A stretch of DNA of 64,000 nt from Takakia lepidozioides. Taxonomy: Eukaryota > Streptophyta > Takakiopsida > Takakiales > Takakiaceae. Positions within the stretch are counted from its first letter, which is position 1, and the number at the start of each line of letters is the position of its first letter. Under the pieces are notes generated by a model. It ran no database searches. It worked only from the letters and a program-made list of their open reading frames with translations, and was not told where the DNA came from. This document shows positions 20,650 through 29,445 of the stretch, piece after piece. Location of the stretch: the NCBI GenBank assembly GCA_030704615.1, contig CM060732.1, forward strand, positions 79,256,171 through 79,320,170, given 5' to 3'. Made by a program: the position numbers and the translations under genes.

Positions 20650-20870
20650 CACATGCTAGTACTCAGGCAGTCCATCAGTGCCAGCATAGGCCGTCCACAG
20701 GTCAACACGGGCCACCACAGACCAGCACAGGCCCACACAGATTACATGTCAAGCTGTCACAGTCCGTCACAGTCCGTCACAGCCCCACAGGCCACAGCCT
20801 GTCACAACCCCACAGGCCACAGGTCACAGCCTGTCACAGCTTGACATAGGCCCATAGGCCACAGCCCGTA
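20650..20870 (+). repeat. CACAG-rich simple repeat
   Basis: Repeated cacagtccgt, cacaggccacag and cagcacagg words from about 20690 to 20870. The open frame through it is a product of the repeat. It ends where the third copy of the Crypton-like segment begins. Confidence 0.6.
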
Positions 20871-22500
20871 GGGTTCATTATCTGATTTGGAATTTGATGA
20901 TTCCGCTATTGTGAGTTCTCCTTAGGTTTTCAATATTGAAGATATGGTACTAGAGTTGGATTCTAATGCGCCGGCTTGTTCCTCCAATTGAGATTCCGGA
21001 GGAGGGATTTCTAGTGACTATTACAGCAGGTAAGATGCCAGCGAACCTGACGGTAGGCTACATGTGGTTCTTGTGGCCCATATCACGCACACTTTTTTGT
21101 ACGATGATGGGTCGCTGATAAATTTGGTGAACCTGAAGAGAATAAATCTCCTGCTGTTCTAGTTTCAGAAGTTGCACTTCCAAATACCTCCCTCTCCACA
21201 GGTTCTTTGAAATCTTCAACAGAGAGTAACGTTGATGACGAAAGTTTTGTTGAAACAGATGCTCTTTGACGTCGTTTCGCACCTCATTCTAAGGATGAAA
21301 TGCTGATTGTAAATGAAAGAGGATGCTGTAAAAGTAAACATGGCAAGAATTGGTCGCGGAACACTCTTGACGTCGAATGGAGCGTGGAGCAGAAGATTGA
21401 TACCTCATTGTCCATTGAGGAACTCTCTGAACAGGAGGACCTTAGATACATCGTTGATCTTTTGGCTCGCTTTATACTTGATGCCAAGAAGCGTGATGGC
21501 TCACTATATCCTCTTGGGAGTATTAATTCATTCTTACGCGGTGTAGGCAGAATAATTTGTGCTCACTACAATAAGTGTGCCGTTGAATCCAGCAAACCTT
21601 GCGAAAAATTCTGTATAAGTCTTATGGATGACATGAGATATCAACGAATCAAGTTGGCTGGTGACGAAGCTGTGGCAAGGTCTTTTAAAGCCGGCCTTGG
21701 AAAAAAAGTGCAGAAATTTGATTGTCTTACGCTTGACGAAGAAGCTCTTGTGTTGGCTCAATATGTCAACTATTTCACTTTCCGGTTTGACTTATACATT
21801 CGTCTAGTACTGTACAAGAAATTTCTTTATTAGAGCGGTTTCTGAAATGAGAGCAGCGACTGAACTGAAGATTTTTCCATCGAGCACACTGTCATGGGAA
21901 AGGTTCTGAGATATAGCCAGTCTTTCGAAGACCGTAAAGGCTGATGCTGCGAGATGTGGCGTGAACAACATTCGAAAAGCTGTCGGTTGTCAAGTTGCAG
22001 CCATCATCGAGACGTATGAGAAAATGATTTCTCGTAGGCCTTCTTGGCCACCTGGAGAGTCCGTCCTCATCCACTGTTTTTGACAGCGCTTTCAAAGTGA
22101 AAGGCTACAGATCCCGTTTGGTACTCCAAAGGTCCTATAGGCAAAAATATGCTTGCAACCGTTACAAAGAGAATGACTATCTGGCTTGTCTGAGAAGACT
22201 TTGACAAACAAGAGCGGCAGGACGACACAGGAATTACTCGGATGTAGGAAGGCTGTGTGCCTACCATATATGGAATGGACATAATCGGACATAGGGATGC
22301 CGAAAGTTACGAGAAATACAATCTGTGGATAAAATGCTCAGAGATCGTGCTATTTCAACGTATTATTAGTGGCGTGAAATTTCTTGGTCAACATTCCAAG
22401 ATGCTCACTGGCAGGAGGTCGGTGCATATGCGAAATTGCAAGAACATCAGGTGGCCAATGTCGTTCCTACAAAGTGTCCGGTTTTTGGTGGATTAGTTCC
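20871..22500 (+). pseudogene. Crypton-like tyrosine recombinase, broken (third copy of segment)
   Basis: From 20871 the sequence matches 16750-17470. The open frame from 21300 encodes EWSVEQKIDTSLSIEELSEQ, LARFILDAKKRDGSLYPLGS and INSFLRGVGRIICAHYNKC. Unlike the 17 kb copy it continues as recombinase-like sequence (CEKFCISLMDDMRYQRIKL...GLGKKVQKFDCLTLDEEAL). That agrees with Crypton/DUF3504 proteins, in which a helical core-binding domain precedes the catalytic domain. Near 22266-22330 a separate frame encodes MDIIGHRDAESYEKYNL, resembling the C-terminal G-H-x...Y part with the catalytic Tyr. The middle, including the first catalytic Arg, is broken by stops. Confidence 0.5.
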
Positions 22501-22799
22501 ACATTCAAATGTTGTGGCTACAGTACCTGCAACACTTCCATTCGTTTTTTCGATGAGGTTCCTGGAGCGCTTCAAGTGGATAAGGGAAAATCTAAAGTGT
22601 CCTGATCTGATATGGAGAATTTTTTTCGATCTTCTGGATTCTATATTCCGGGAAGCAGAACAGATGATGCAGAAGAATTGGCCAATCAACTACCAGGTTC
22701 GTGGTTCCACAAACAATGTGGGTGGCCATTCATTCAGCAATCTTCAGAATTGTGTCATTCTTCAAATTGGTCCCAATGTTGTTATGCTGCCGCATTTGT

Positions 22800-23145
22800 T
22801 GAAGGTTGCTATGGCATCTAAACCAATACATCTCCACTCCTCAATCTCTGCTTCATGTCTTCGCCTGAACTCGTGGTAATCGTCCATAGGCGGCCTTCCA
22901 AATGCTGGAACAGTTCCTTCCACGCCATGAATGGGTGAATAGCTGTGGATTGCGCATCTGCTGCAAATCACACCAGCTGTCGAACTCCTGGATAAAGTCA
23001 TCCAACTCGATTGTGCCCACAGCTCTAGAGTACCTACGAGGCCCCTTGGTAGCTCCATACATCTCCTCCATGTCGTCCCACAACAATGGCGAATGAAACT
23101 GCACACCTGTTGATGAAGCCTCCGAGTCTGTGTCTGACTCTGCAC
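22800..23145 (-). pseudogene. Retrotransposon Gag-like fragment
   Basis: The minus-strand frames encode TIELDDFIQEFDSWCDLQQM and, after a frameshift, MDDYHEFRRRHEAEIEEWR. The pattern (an acidic ELDDFI-x-EFD-x-W start followed by a helical segment) is typical of capsid-type Gag of plant gypsy elements. It differs from the Gag at 24446. Leader-like sequence shared with 6200-6360 and 20160-20340 follows at 23370-23600. Confidence 0.45.
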
Positions 23146-23369
23146 TAGTTGAGGTGGAGGTGAAGGTGGTCTGAACCGAATACCTCGTCTCGTGAACCCA
23201 CTCTCACTGTTACTGCCTGTAGCCGTACTCCCTCAAAACCCTTGGGTAACTCCGTGATGACACTCACAATGTGCACCTCCCCCACGTGACACTATAGGGC
23301 TCTAGTACTGAGTCTAATAGTGACACGGGTGAGCACCTGTTGCAGTTTAAGGGTCATATTCTAATGGCT

Positions 23370-23600
23370 CAGGGCACCTGCACCTGCATCATCCACCGCA
23401 AGAACTCCTATGGTTGGCTGGTAATCAACCCAGCCTCACCATAGAAGAAACACTGGTGGTCTTGCTGGTCATCACTCCAGCCTCACACACCGACAGCATA
23501 CTCTAGGATTGACCGGTGATCAAATCCGGCCTAATCCTATGAAAGCAAGCGCCCACACAAAACCAACATGACGCACAGTCAAGCATGCAGGTGTTGGGGG
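23370..23600 (-). repeat. Gypsy leader fragment, third copy
   Basis: Matches 20130-20340 and 6190-6400 (the actcctatggttggctggt and gaccggtgatcaaatccgg blocks, and ctaacatgacgcacagtc). The orientation is the same as in the other copies. Confidence 0.55.
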
Positions 23601-23814
23601 GGTCCAAACACAAGAATCAAAACATCAACACCCCCACACCAAAATCCAGCTGCAATGCTGATCCTGCAGAATAGCCCAACCCAAAACCCCGGACTGACTG
23701 GCCTCCACCAAGAGAGGCTTTGGCAACTACAAGTACAAGGTAATGAAAATAGTACAGAGATGGAGGGGAAGAATAGAAGCTTGCCCAAGCAAGATCTAAT
23801 CCTGATCTATGCTA

Positions 23815-24010
23815 TCAACTGCCAGACTTCTCTCAAAGTGCCTCGCTCTGCATGATGGTAAGGTGTAGGAGGTATATCTATGTCCAGAAACCTGCCACTA
23901 ACCTTGTCCCAAGCTACAGTAGCTCGCTCTAACCAACCCTCCTCCTCTTTCTGCCAGGTAGAGACAAAGCAATACTCCCATATCCACAGTGTGAAAACAA
24001 CTAGAATAAA
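23815..24010 (-). pseudogene. Coding-like remnant, family unknown
   Basis: On the minus strand a frame without stops encodes EYCFVSTWQKEEEGWLERAT and RFLDIDIPPTPYHH up to a stop near 23815. It looks like protein-coding sequence and sits beside Gag and leader remnants, so it may be retroelement-derived, but I do not recognise it. Confidence 0.25.
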
Positions 24011-24319
24011 GCTAGTTATTTGTATTTAACACTTGGATTTAGGTCAAGTGTTAAATCATGTGTCAAGTTTAGTTTGACATCTCAACCGCCTTATCTTCAC
24101 GAGAGCGGCAGTCGCGCAGCTCATCTCTCTCGAGTTGAGCCTGCGCGACCGAGCTCCTTCACGCTTTAGAAGCTGAGTATGCTTATGAAGGGAGGATATG
24201 TTGTTGTGGGTGGAGTCCCCATAGCTTGGGGTGCCCCTGGCTCGACTACTATTTTAAAGAGTGATGGTGTTGGTTTTCATGTTTCTTGTGTGAACAGTGT
24301 GTCTTTTAGTTTTCTATCA
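23995..24319 (+). repeat. M terminal repeat at the 5' end of gypsy copy 3
   Basis: Matches 38634-38967 closely, from cacagtgtgaaaac to ttttctatca. The first ~16 bp (TGTCAAG...) are missing and no A repeat precedes it. Leader sequence (ctcgagatagatgacc) follows at once, with no B repeat. No clear tRNA primer-binding site was found after it. Confidence 0.65.
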
Positions 24320-24445
24320 CTCGAGATAGATGACCTCTTACCTGTGAGTGCAAGGTAGGAGCTGAGGGTTAGCACTTGTATGATTCCCTGTGTGTAAGTA
24401 GTGCTTAGTTTGAGAAGCTTTAAAAAAACAAAAAACAAAAAAAAC

Positions 24446-25462
24446 ATGCAGGTTTCGATCTACGTCTCCATTACTCGAGGCACGACGCGACCAGTAGCTG
24501 CATCAGTACCAATATCTCCCACTGCCAGCACTAGTAGTGGAACAAGTAGTGCCGGTACTTCTGCAGGTGGTACCAGTTCAAAAGGTGCTACTACTCCTCC
24601 TGCCACGACTACAACACATGTGCCTAGATTCAACCCGGTGGTGGAGTTCTTCCAGGAGTTGCGGAGGAACTACCAAGGTGTACGGACAGAGAAGCTGCGA
24701 AGTTTGCAAGACTTCCAGCGCAAACCCAGTGAGAGCTTGCGAGAGGCCTACACTCGTATGAGGCGCTTGATAAGTGTGACCCAAGGGGTTACTGAAGCTC
24801 AGGCAATCCAGTTCTGGTATGGAATTTTGGACAAGGAGCTCAGGAGAATGGTGCGGGATGCAACCCTGTTACAAGCAGCCCAACCCACATTAGCAGATGT
24901 ATTTCTGCTGGCTGAGCGGATTGAGCTCAACATGGTGGAGGAGCGAGTTGTTACCATTGGGTTTGGCAAGGACATGCCTGCACGAGGCGTAGCTGCCAGC
25001 CCACAGGCACAAGGGACTGCCCAACAGCGTGGTCAGGGGGGCAAGGTTTCCCAACCCAAGTTCCATGGAGCTTACAGGGGACCTCAGGTGCAGAGGCCCG
25101 TGACATCTTTTGCAGGCCAACAGCAACCAGGGGTGATATGTTGGACATGTGGAGGACCCCATGTCAAGAGAGATTGCCCAGAGCGTGGCAAAAGGCCGGC
25201 ACAAACACAGCCTGCACAGTTGCAGTGTGGGCATTGTGGCAAGTATGGGCATGGAGATGCCCAGTGTTATGACTTACATCCTGAGTTGCGCCCAGGCCAG
25301 TTCCAAGGGAACAATGGTGGTCGGGGTCGAGGTGGATCAGCCCAGAGAGGACGAGGTGGTTGGGCAGGAGGTGCAGGCCAAGGGCAAGCTCAACATGGCC
25401 AAGGACGCGGAGGTCAGGGTGTTGACCAAGGCATGGCCAACCGGCTTCAGCAGCTAGAGTAG
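24446..25462 (+). CDS. Gag polyprotein with two zinc knuckles (copy 3)
   Basis: The first ATG, at 24446, follows an A-rich stretch. The capsid-type region at residues ~55-165 has FNPVVEFFQELRRNYQGV, LRSLQDFQRKPSESLREAYT and LLAERIEL. Two CCHC knuckles follow: CWTCGGPHVKRDC (C-x2-C-x3-H-x4-C) and CGHCGKYGHGDAQC (C-x2-C-x4-H-x4-C), then an RG-rich tail (GGRGRGGSAQRGRGG). Gag packages element RNA. The frame ends at a TAG at 25460-25462 but continues in the same frame just after it (RLVAMATAQAV). The stop may therefore be a mutated Gln codon and the original protein longer. Confidence 0.85.
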   Translation: MQVSIYVSITRGTTRPVAASVPISPTASTSSGTSSAGTSAGGTSSKGATTPPATTTTHVPRFNPVVEFFQELRRNYQGVRTEKLRSLQDFQRKPSESLREAYTRMRRLISVTQGVTEAQAIQFWYGILDKELRRMVRDATLLQAAQPTLADVFLLAERIELNMVEERVVTIGFGKDMPARGVAASPQAQGTAQQRGQGGKVSQPKFHGAYRGPQVQRPVTSFAGQQQPGVICWTCGGPHVKRDCPERGKRPAQTQPAQLQCGHCGKYGHGDAQCYDLHPELRPGQFQGNNGGRGRGGSAQRGRGGWAGGAGQGQAQHGQGRGGQGVDQGMANRLQQLE

Positions 25463-26335
25463 AGGCTCGTTGCCATGGCTACAGCTCAGGCGGTACCCGC
25501 TCCCAGGCGGGATGGTCCACCTCCTGTTCCTGAGGGAGGAGATATGGGAGGCATGGGATTCATGTGCGGAGCAGCACTACCACTAGAGCAGGTGGAGTTT
25601 GCTGCAGTCGTGACTCGAGGAGCAACACGAGTTCCTGAGCCACGAGGTGCAGAGGTGGAGTTCGATCCACAATGTGGGGAGGCAAGCCGTCAGGCGAGGC
25701 TGCCTCAGTCATTCACCTTGGCGGAGACAGTGTCAACGCCATCCATGGCACCTAATTCTCGCCCGACTGTTACCGAGGCGGAGGTTTCTATGCCATTGGG
25801 GAGAGCTACACGTGCAGCATTGACACCTACTGCCAATGCTAGTGCAGCCGGTGTGTTGTTGGGGGCAGCCACCTCTGTGTGTCAAGCCCCACTGTTCTCG
25901 GCAACCATGATTGCGACGCCGGGGGTAAGACCAGCTGCAGTGTTCAGACTAGCAGCAATACTCTGTGAGAGTGGGGAGGTCACTTCATCTTCTGCGGAGT
26001 TACTGGAAGGTGTAGTGGCAGATGGATCCTCGGATTTGAGGGTCAAGACTGCCACGGCTGCGCCATAGCAAGCTGCAGCTGCCAGGTTGATGGAGCTGCC
26101 AGCTAGGCCAGCCTTTGAACGCGCCATGGTGACACTTGGAGTTGTTTTGTTAGACAACCAGGATGGCATTTTCTCTTTGAGTGGACCGGCAGGCAAGAAG
26201 TACCGGCCACTTTGGGTTTTGTTGGACTCGGGAGCTCAGCCACTGATGTTGGGCAGAGCTGCTATTGCAGTTTTGGGCCTCATGGAGGTGGATATGGAGC
26301 CTTGTCCTTTCCAGATACAGACATCTCTGGGATGA
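25463..26335 (+). pseudogene. Spacer and aspartic protease (copy 3)
   Basis: This region is in the same frame as Gag and is interrupted by TAG at 26066-26068 and TGA at 26333-26335. The first ~190 codons are Ala/Pro-rich without a known domain. The region 26190-26330 encodes PLWVLLDSGAQPLMLGRAAI. LLDSGAQ is the D-S-G active-site triad of a retropepsin-like protease, which cleaves the polyprotein. Retention of one frame across the stops suggests recent decay of a single long ORF. Confidence 0.7.
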
Positions 26336-26640
26336 TCAGAGCAGGCTCGGGGCATGACACGACATCAGTTGGCCATTAGACTGCAGCCGGATCATCCTAT
26401 CGATGGCTCAGTAATGCGAGCCAAGGCCATTGTGACAAACGCGGTCTCTTACGATGTCCTCGTTGGTGGGGCAGTGTTATACCCCATGGGCTTCACCCTG
26501 GACTTTTGGGAGGAGTCAGCATTCTACAGGCCTGGATGGCAGTCAGGGGATGGTTGTCGTGCACAGCTCCCTGTGACATTCATTGGGGGTATTGCGGCTG
26601 CCCACGGGGCAAGATGCAAACACTAGCCGCCTTTACAGCT
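26336..26640 (+). pseudogene. Spacer between protease and methyltransferase (copy 3)
   Basis: Encodes LQPDHPIDGSVMRAKAIVTN, DVLVGGAVLYPMGFTLDFWE and SYRPGW-like sequence, still in the Gag frame. A one-base deletion near 26605 (relative to 11820) shifts the frame into that of the methyltransferase. The matching piece in copy 2 lies inverted at 11583-11865. This may be the C-terminal half of the protease fold. Confidence 0.55.
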
Positions 26641-27354
26641 GCAGTTAGTTGGCCTGGAGAGTTGCTCAAAGGCAATGCCCATGCAGAGGATGTGCCACCT
26701 CCAGCAGAGCAGGATGACATGCATGGTGTGGCGGAGTTGCCTGCCATGGTTGCTCACACTCCATTGTGGGGTACGAGCAAGGATTTGCAGTAGGTTGCTG
26801 ATCGACGGGTGCAACAAGCCTGGGTAGAGGCTTTTGTACCATCAGGAGAGGAGGAGAGTGCGGGTATTGCACCAGGACCACCTCAGTTGTCACCATTAGA
26901 TACCACACCTATTGTGTGGCAGTATCCGGATGAAGGCATTTGCTTTCTGGACTTGTTTGGCGGGATCAGCACCGGATTGGCTGCTGTGCTACAGGCAGGT
27001 GTGCGGGTAAGGCGTTACCTGTATGTGGAGAGGGATGAGACTGCACGATGCGTCTCACTGCGCCATGTTGTTCAGTTGGTACAGCAGTACCCTGCTTTGT
27101 TGCCAGTGTCTGCAGTTCGTGGATACCAACAAGCTTTGCCAGCAGACATTTCGTTGCTGGGGGCGCCGGATTTGAAGCAGGTTGGCTCCATTGATCTGGT
27201 AGTGGCAGGTTGGCCCTGCCGAGGGCATTCATCAGCCGGGCATGGCAATGGATTGCGAGACTCGAGGACGGGTCTGTTTTGGGAGATGGTGCGGATTTTG
27301 CGCCACTTGCAGCTTCATCAAGCTGTATCGCCAGCATACATCTTGGAGAATGTG
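26641..27354 (+). pseudogene. DNA methyltransferase, 5' part, interrupted (copy 3)
   Basis: Counterpart of 11589-10850. It has motif I (FLDLFGGISTGL), the ERDE region, and motif IV as AGWPCRGHS, with Arg where copy 2 has Gln next to the catalytic Cys. It then runs to ILEN, where the chromovirus begins inside the ENV codons. A CAG codon of copy 2 is TAG here at about 26791. The 3' part resumes at 34326. Confidence 0.85.
27350..27354 (+). repeat. Target-site duplication, left copy (ATGTG)
   Basis: ATGTG immediately before the 5' LTR; the same five bases follow the 3' LTR at 34326-34330. Removing one copy and the insertion restores the methyltransferase reading across ENV. Confidence 0.85.
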
Positions 27355-28078
27355 TGTCGCGGCCCTTTGCCTTGAGGGCAGGGGGTCGGGACACATGAGG
27401 GGCTGCCCCTGTGGTGGGGGCAGCGGCAGCGATAGGTATGGGGGGCTGAAGCACCCTTGAGTGCCCAAGGCACTCAAGGAGGCGGAGGCGCTCACTAGGT
27501 GGAGCCCCGCACACCGGGTTGCGGTGGAGGTGGCTCCACAAGGGGTGGTGGTAGCTTAGTGGGACTTAGTGGGGGTGGCATAGGACTCACCATGGGGTGG
27601 AGACCTCGAGGTGGGAGTCGTGGGGAGTCTTGGGACTCATCACGGTCCATTGGGGCCGCGGTGAGTGGGCCAAGACTCACCGCGACTCACCACCGGGAGT
27701 CGAGGGTTTTCGTGGTGGTTCGCCATAAAATGGCATGGCTGGTTATGAAACCCCCGCGGACAGCTACAGAAGTATATATAGGGAGTAGTAACCCCGAGAA
27801 CGGTGCAAGCCCGTTGGTGACCAAAAACTAGTGAGTAAGCGAGCGAGCCGGAAAGCGACCAAAGAGTGGGGAGCTGTTCCGGACTGCCATCTACCAAAGG
27901 GAATTCTCCTAGTCCCAAATAGGTGGAGGGTTTAGAGGGAAGCGGAAGGGGACCGTTATGTCCCGGTGAGCAGCCGAAACTCCAAGTTGGCCCGGCGGCC
28001 AGGTTGGGAGTCAGGCGCGCGCATCAAAGCGAGTAACTATGACTTGAAGGGGAGTTTACCGAATTGAGGTGTGCGACA
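27355..28078 (+). repeat. 5' LTR of the chromovirus (724 bp)
   Basis: Starts TGTCGCGG and ends GTGCGACA. It contains a TATATATA box at 27773-27780, with the transcription start expected shortly downstream. Confidence 0.92.
27773..27780 (+). promoter_or_regulatory. TATA box in the chromovirus 5' LTR
   Basis: TATATATA followed by gggagtag, about 300 bp before the LTR end. The same box is at 34020-34027 in the 3' LTR. Confidence 0.6.
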
Positions 28079-28080
28079 TT

Positions 28081-28092
28081 TGGTATCAGAGC
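28081..28092 (+). other. Primer-binding site (initiator tRNA-Met type)
   Basis: TGGTATCAGAGC two bases after the 5' LTR, the usual tRNA-Met complement of plant LTR elements. Confidence 0.85.
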
Positions 28093-28133
28093 TTAGAGTT
28101 CAGTACGCGATCGTCCTTGGGATTGGCCTCATC

Positions 28134-29297
28134 ATGGGGTCGGGCAAGCCGAAGCGAAAGCGGAACGGCCCAAAAGATGATGATCCCGGTGAGCCCGATG
28201 GGGGCGACGTGTCACCGAGGCGGCCGTTTGAGGAAGCGATTAATGTTTCCGAAAACGAGGCCGCTCAGGAGCGGGAGGAATCCGAGGAGTCGGAGCCCGA
28301 GGAATCTTTGAGAGCTCCGACAAACCAAGAGATGCCTCCCATGCCGGCAGCCTTTTGGGAAGGGTTGTTGGCGCAGTTTGGCGGGACGTTGAAAGACGTG
28401 TTGAAGGCGGCTAATGCCACTTCCACCAAGGCAAAGTTTAAGGTGAAGCCTAAGGAACCCGGCACCTTCGAGGGCATTCGAAACCGGAAGGCACTCAACA
28501 CCTGGCTCCTGGAGCTAGAGCAGTACTTCCGGGCGGCCAAGTTGAGTGACGAGGATCGGGTGGAAGTGGCTCCCACCTATTTGAGGGGCTATGCTCAACA
28601 ATGGTGGCAGAAACGCCTTCACGACCGAGGCCCAAGCCCGGAAACCTTGAACTGGAGTGAGTTCAAGGAATTGATGAAGAGACAGTTTGTGCCCCTCAAC
28701 GCATCCTGGCTTGCCCGGGACAAGATGAGGAATTTGAAGCAAACAGATGACATTCGGGGGTATGTCCAGGCTTTCAATGTGCTGTTGCTCGAAGTCGCGG
28801 ACATGGCAGAACCAGAAATGGTCTTCAACTTTGTGGCGGGACTGGCCCCATGGGCTAGGCGGAAGTTGGAGGAGAAGCCACCCAAGACTTTGAACGAGGC
28901 AATTGAGAGAGCTGAATGTTTCTCGGATGTCCCTAGGGGTGAGAGACAAGGCCGTACGGAGCTGAACCACAAGAAGACCCGGCGGGAAGGTGACTCCTCC
29001 CGACCGGAAAAGAAGTGGGATAGGCCACGCGGCGAAAATGGCACGTGGAAATCGAAGGGAGGTCCTTCACACGTCAAGGCGGCACCCGGTGCTTCGAAAG
29101 GAAAAGCGGGTGGAGCGACTTATGGCGGACAGAAGGCGACCTTTGATGGAGTGTGTTTCAATTGCGGGGAGCCCGGGCACATGGCCAAGAAGTGCACGAA
29201 GCCCCGGCAATTGAACATGACTCGGGCGACCACGAACTGTCGGAAGATACCATCAGTCGCTTGGTGGAAGCGGTGGTCGCCAGGACTTGCAAGGTAG
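28134..29297 (+). CDS. Chromovirus Gag
   Basis: The start is set at ATG 28134 (MGSGKPKRKRNG), because the upstream part of the frame lies in the LTR/primer region. A charged N-terminus precedes the retrotransposon capsid domain, with WLLELEQYFRAAKLSDEDRV and RGYAQQWWQKRL, residues ~120-260. One CCHC knuckle, CFNCGEPGHMAKKC, lies at ~340-353. After the knuckle the frame drifts into non-homologous sequence and stops at 29297, while the continuing polyprotein reads in another frame. The last ~30 residues are therefore probably frameshift product. Confidence 0.88.
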   Translation: MGSGKPKRKRNGPKDDDPGEPDGGDVSPRRPFEEAINVSENEAAQEREESEESEPEESLRAPTNQEMPPMPAAFWEGLLAQFGGTLKDVLKAANATSTKAKFKVKPKEPGTFEGIRNRKALNTWLLELEQYFRAAKLSDEDRVEVAPTYLRGYAQQWWQKRLHDRGPSPETLNWSEFKELMKRQFVPLNASWLARDKMRNLKQTDDIRGYVQAFNVLLLEVADMAEPEMVFNFVAGLAPWARRKLEEKPPKTLNEAIERAECFSDVPRGERQGRTELNHKKTRREGDSSRPEKKWDRPRGENGTWKSKGGPSHVKAAPGASKGKAGGATYGGQKATFDGVCFNCGEPGHMAKKCTKPRQLNMTRATTNCRKIPSVAWWKRWSPGLAR

Positions 29298-29445
29298 GCA
29301 AATTTTCTTGTGAGTTGTATCAGGAAACTGGCGCCTTACGAAAAGGGAGTCAGTTATTGTTCGTGGATGGGATAATATCCGGAACTAATGTGTCGTTGTT
29401 GGTGGACACAGGAGCGTCGCACTCCTTCATGACGCCCGGCGGCGG
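29215..29445 (+). pseudogene. Chromovirus protease start, out of frame with Gag and Pol
   Basis: Reading in the -1 frame relative to Gag, this stretch encodes EDTISRLVEAVVARTCKVG and [14 protein letters not shown], the DTGA active site of the retroviral-type protease. The protease body resumes in the Gag frame after a GC-rich cggcggcggcgc run near 29438 ([20 protein letters not shown]). One base appears lost near 29210 and one gained near 29438. A programmed shift is possible for the first; the second looks like damage or a sequencing error. Confidence 0.75.

Noticed and set aside
20517-20849. 110-codon frame rich in His/Gln/Ser
   Set aside because: Translation of the CACAG-type simple repeat.
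26966-27541. Long minus-strand frame opposite the methyltransferase
   Set aside because: Antisense shadow of DNMT coding sequence and LTR; the same shadow occurs at 10746-11252 opposite copy 2. No known motif.
27499-27831. Gly/Arg-rich plus-strand frame in the chromovirus LTR (also at 33747-34028)
   Set aside because: Lies wholly within the LTR and upstream of the expected transcription start; composition follows the GC-rich LTR sequence.
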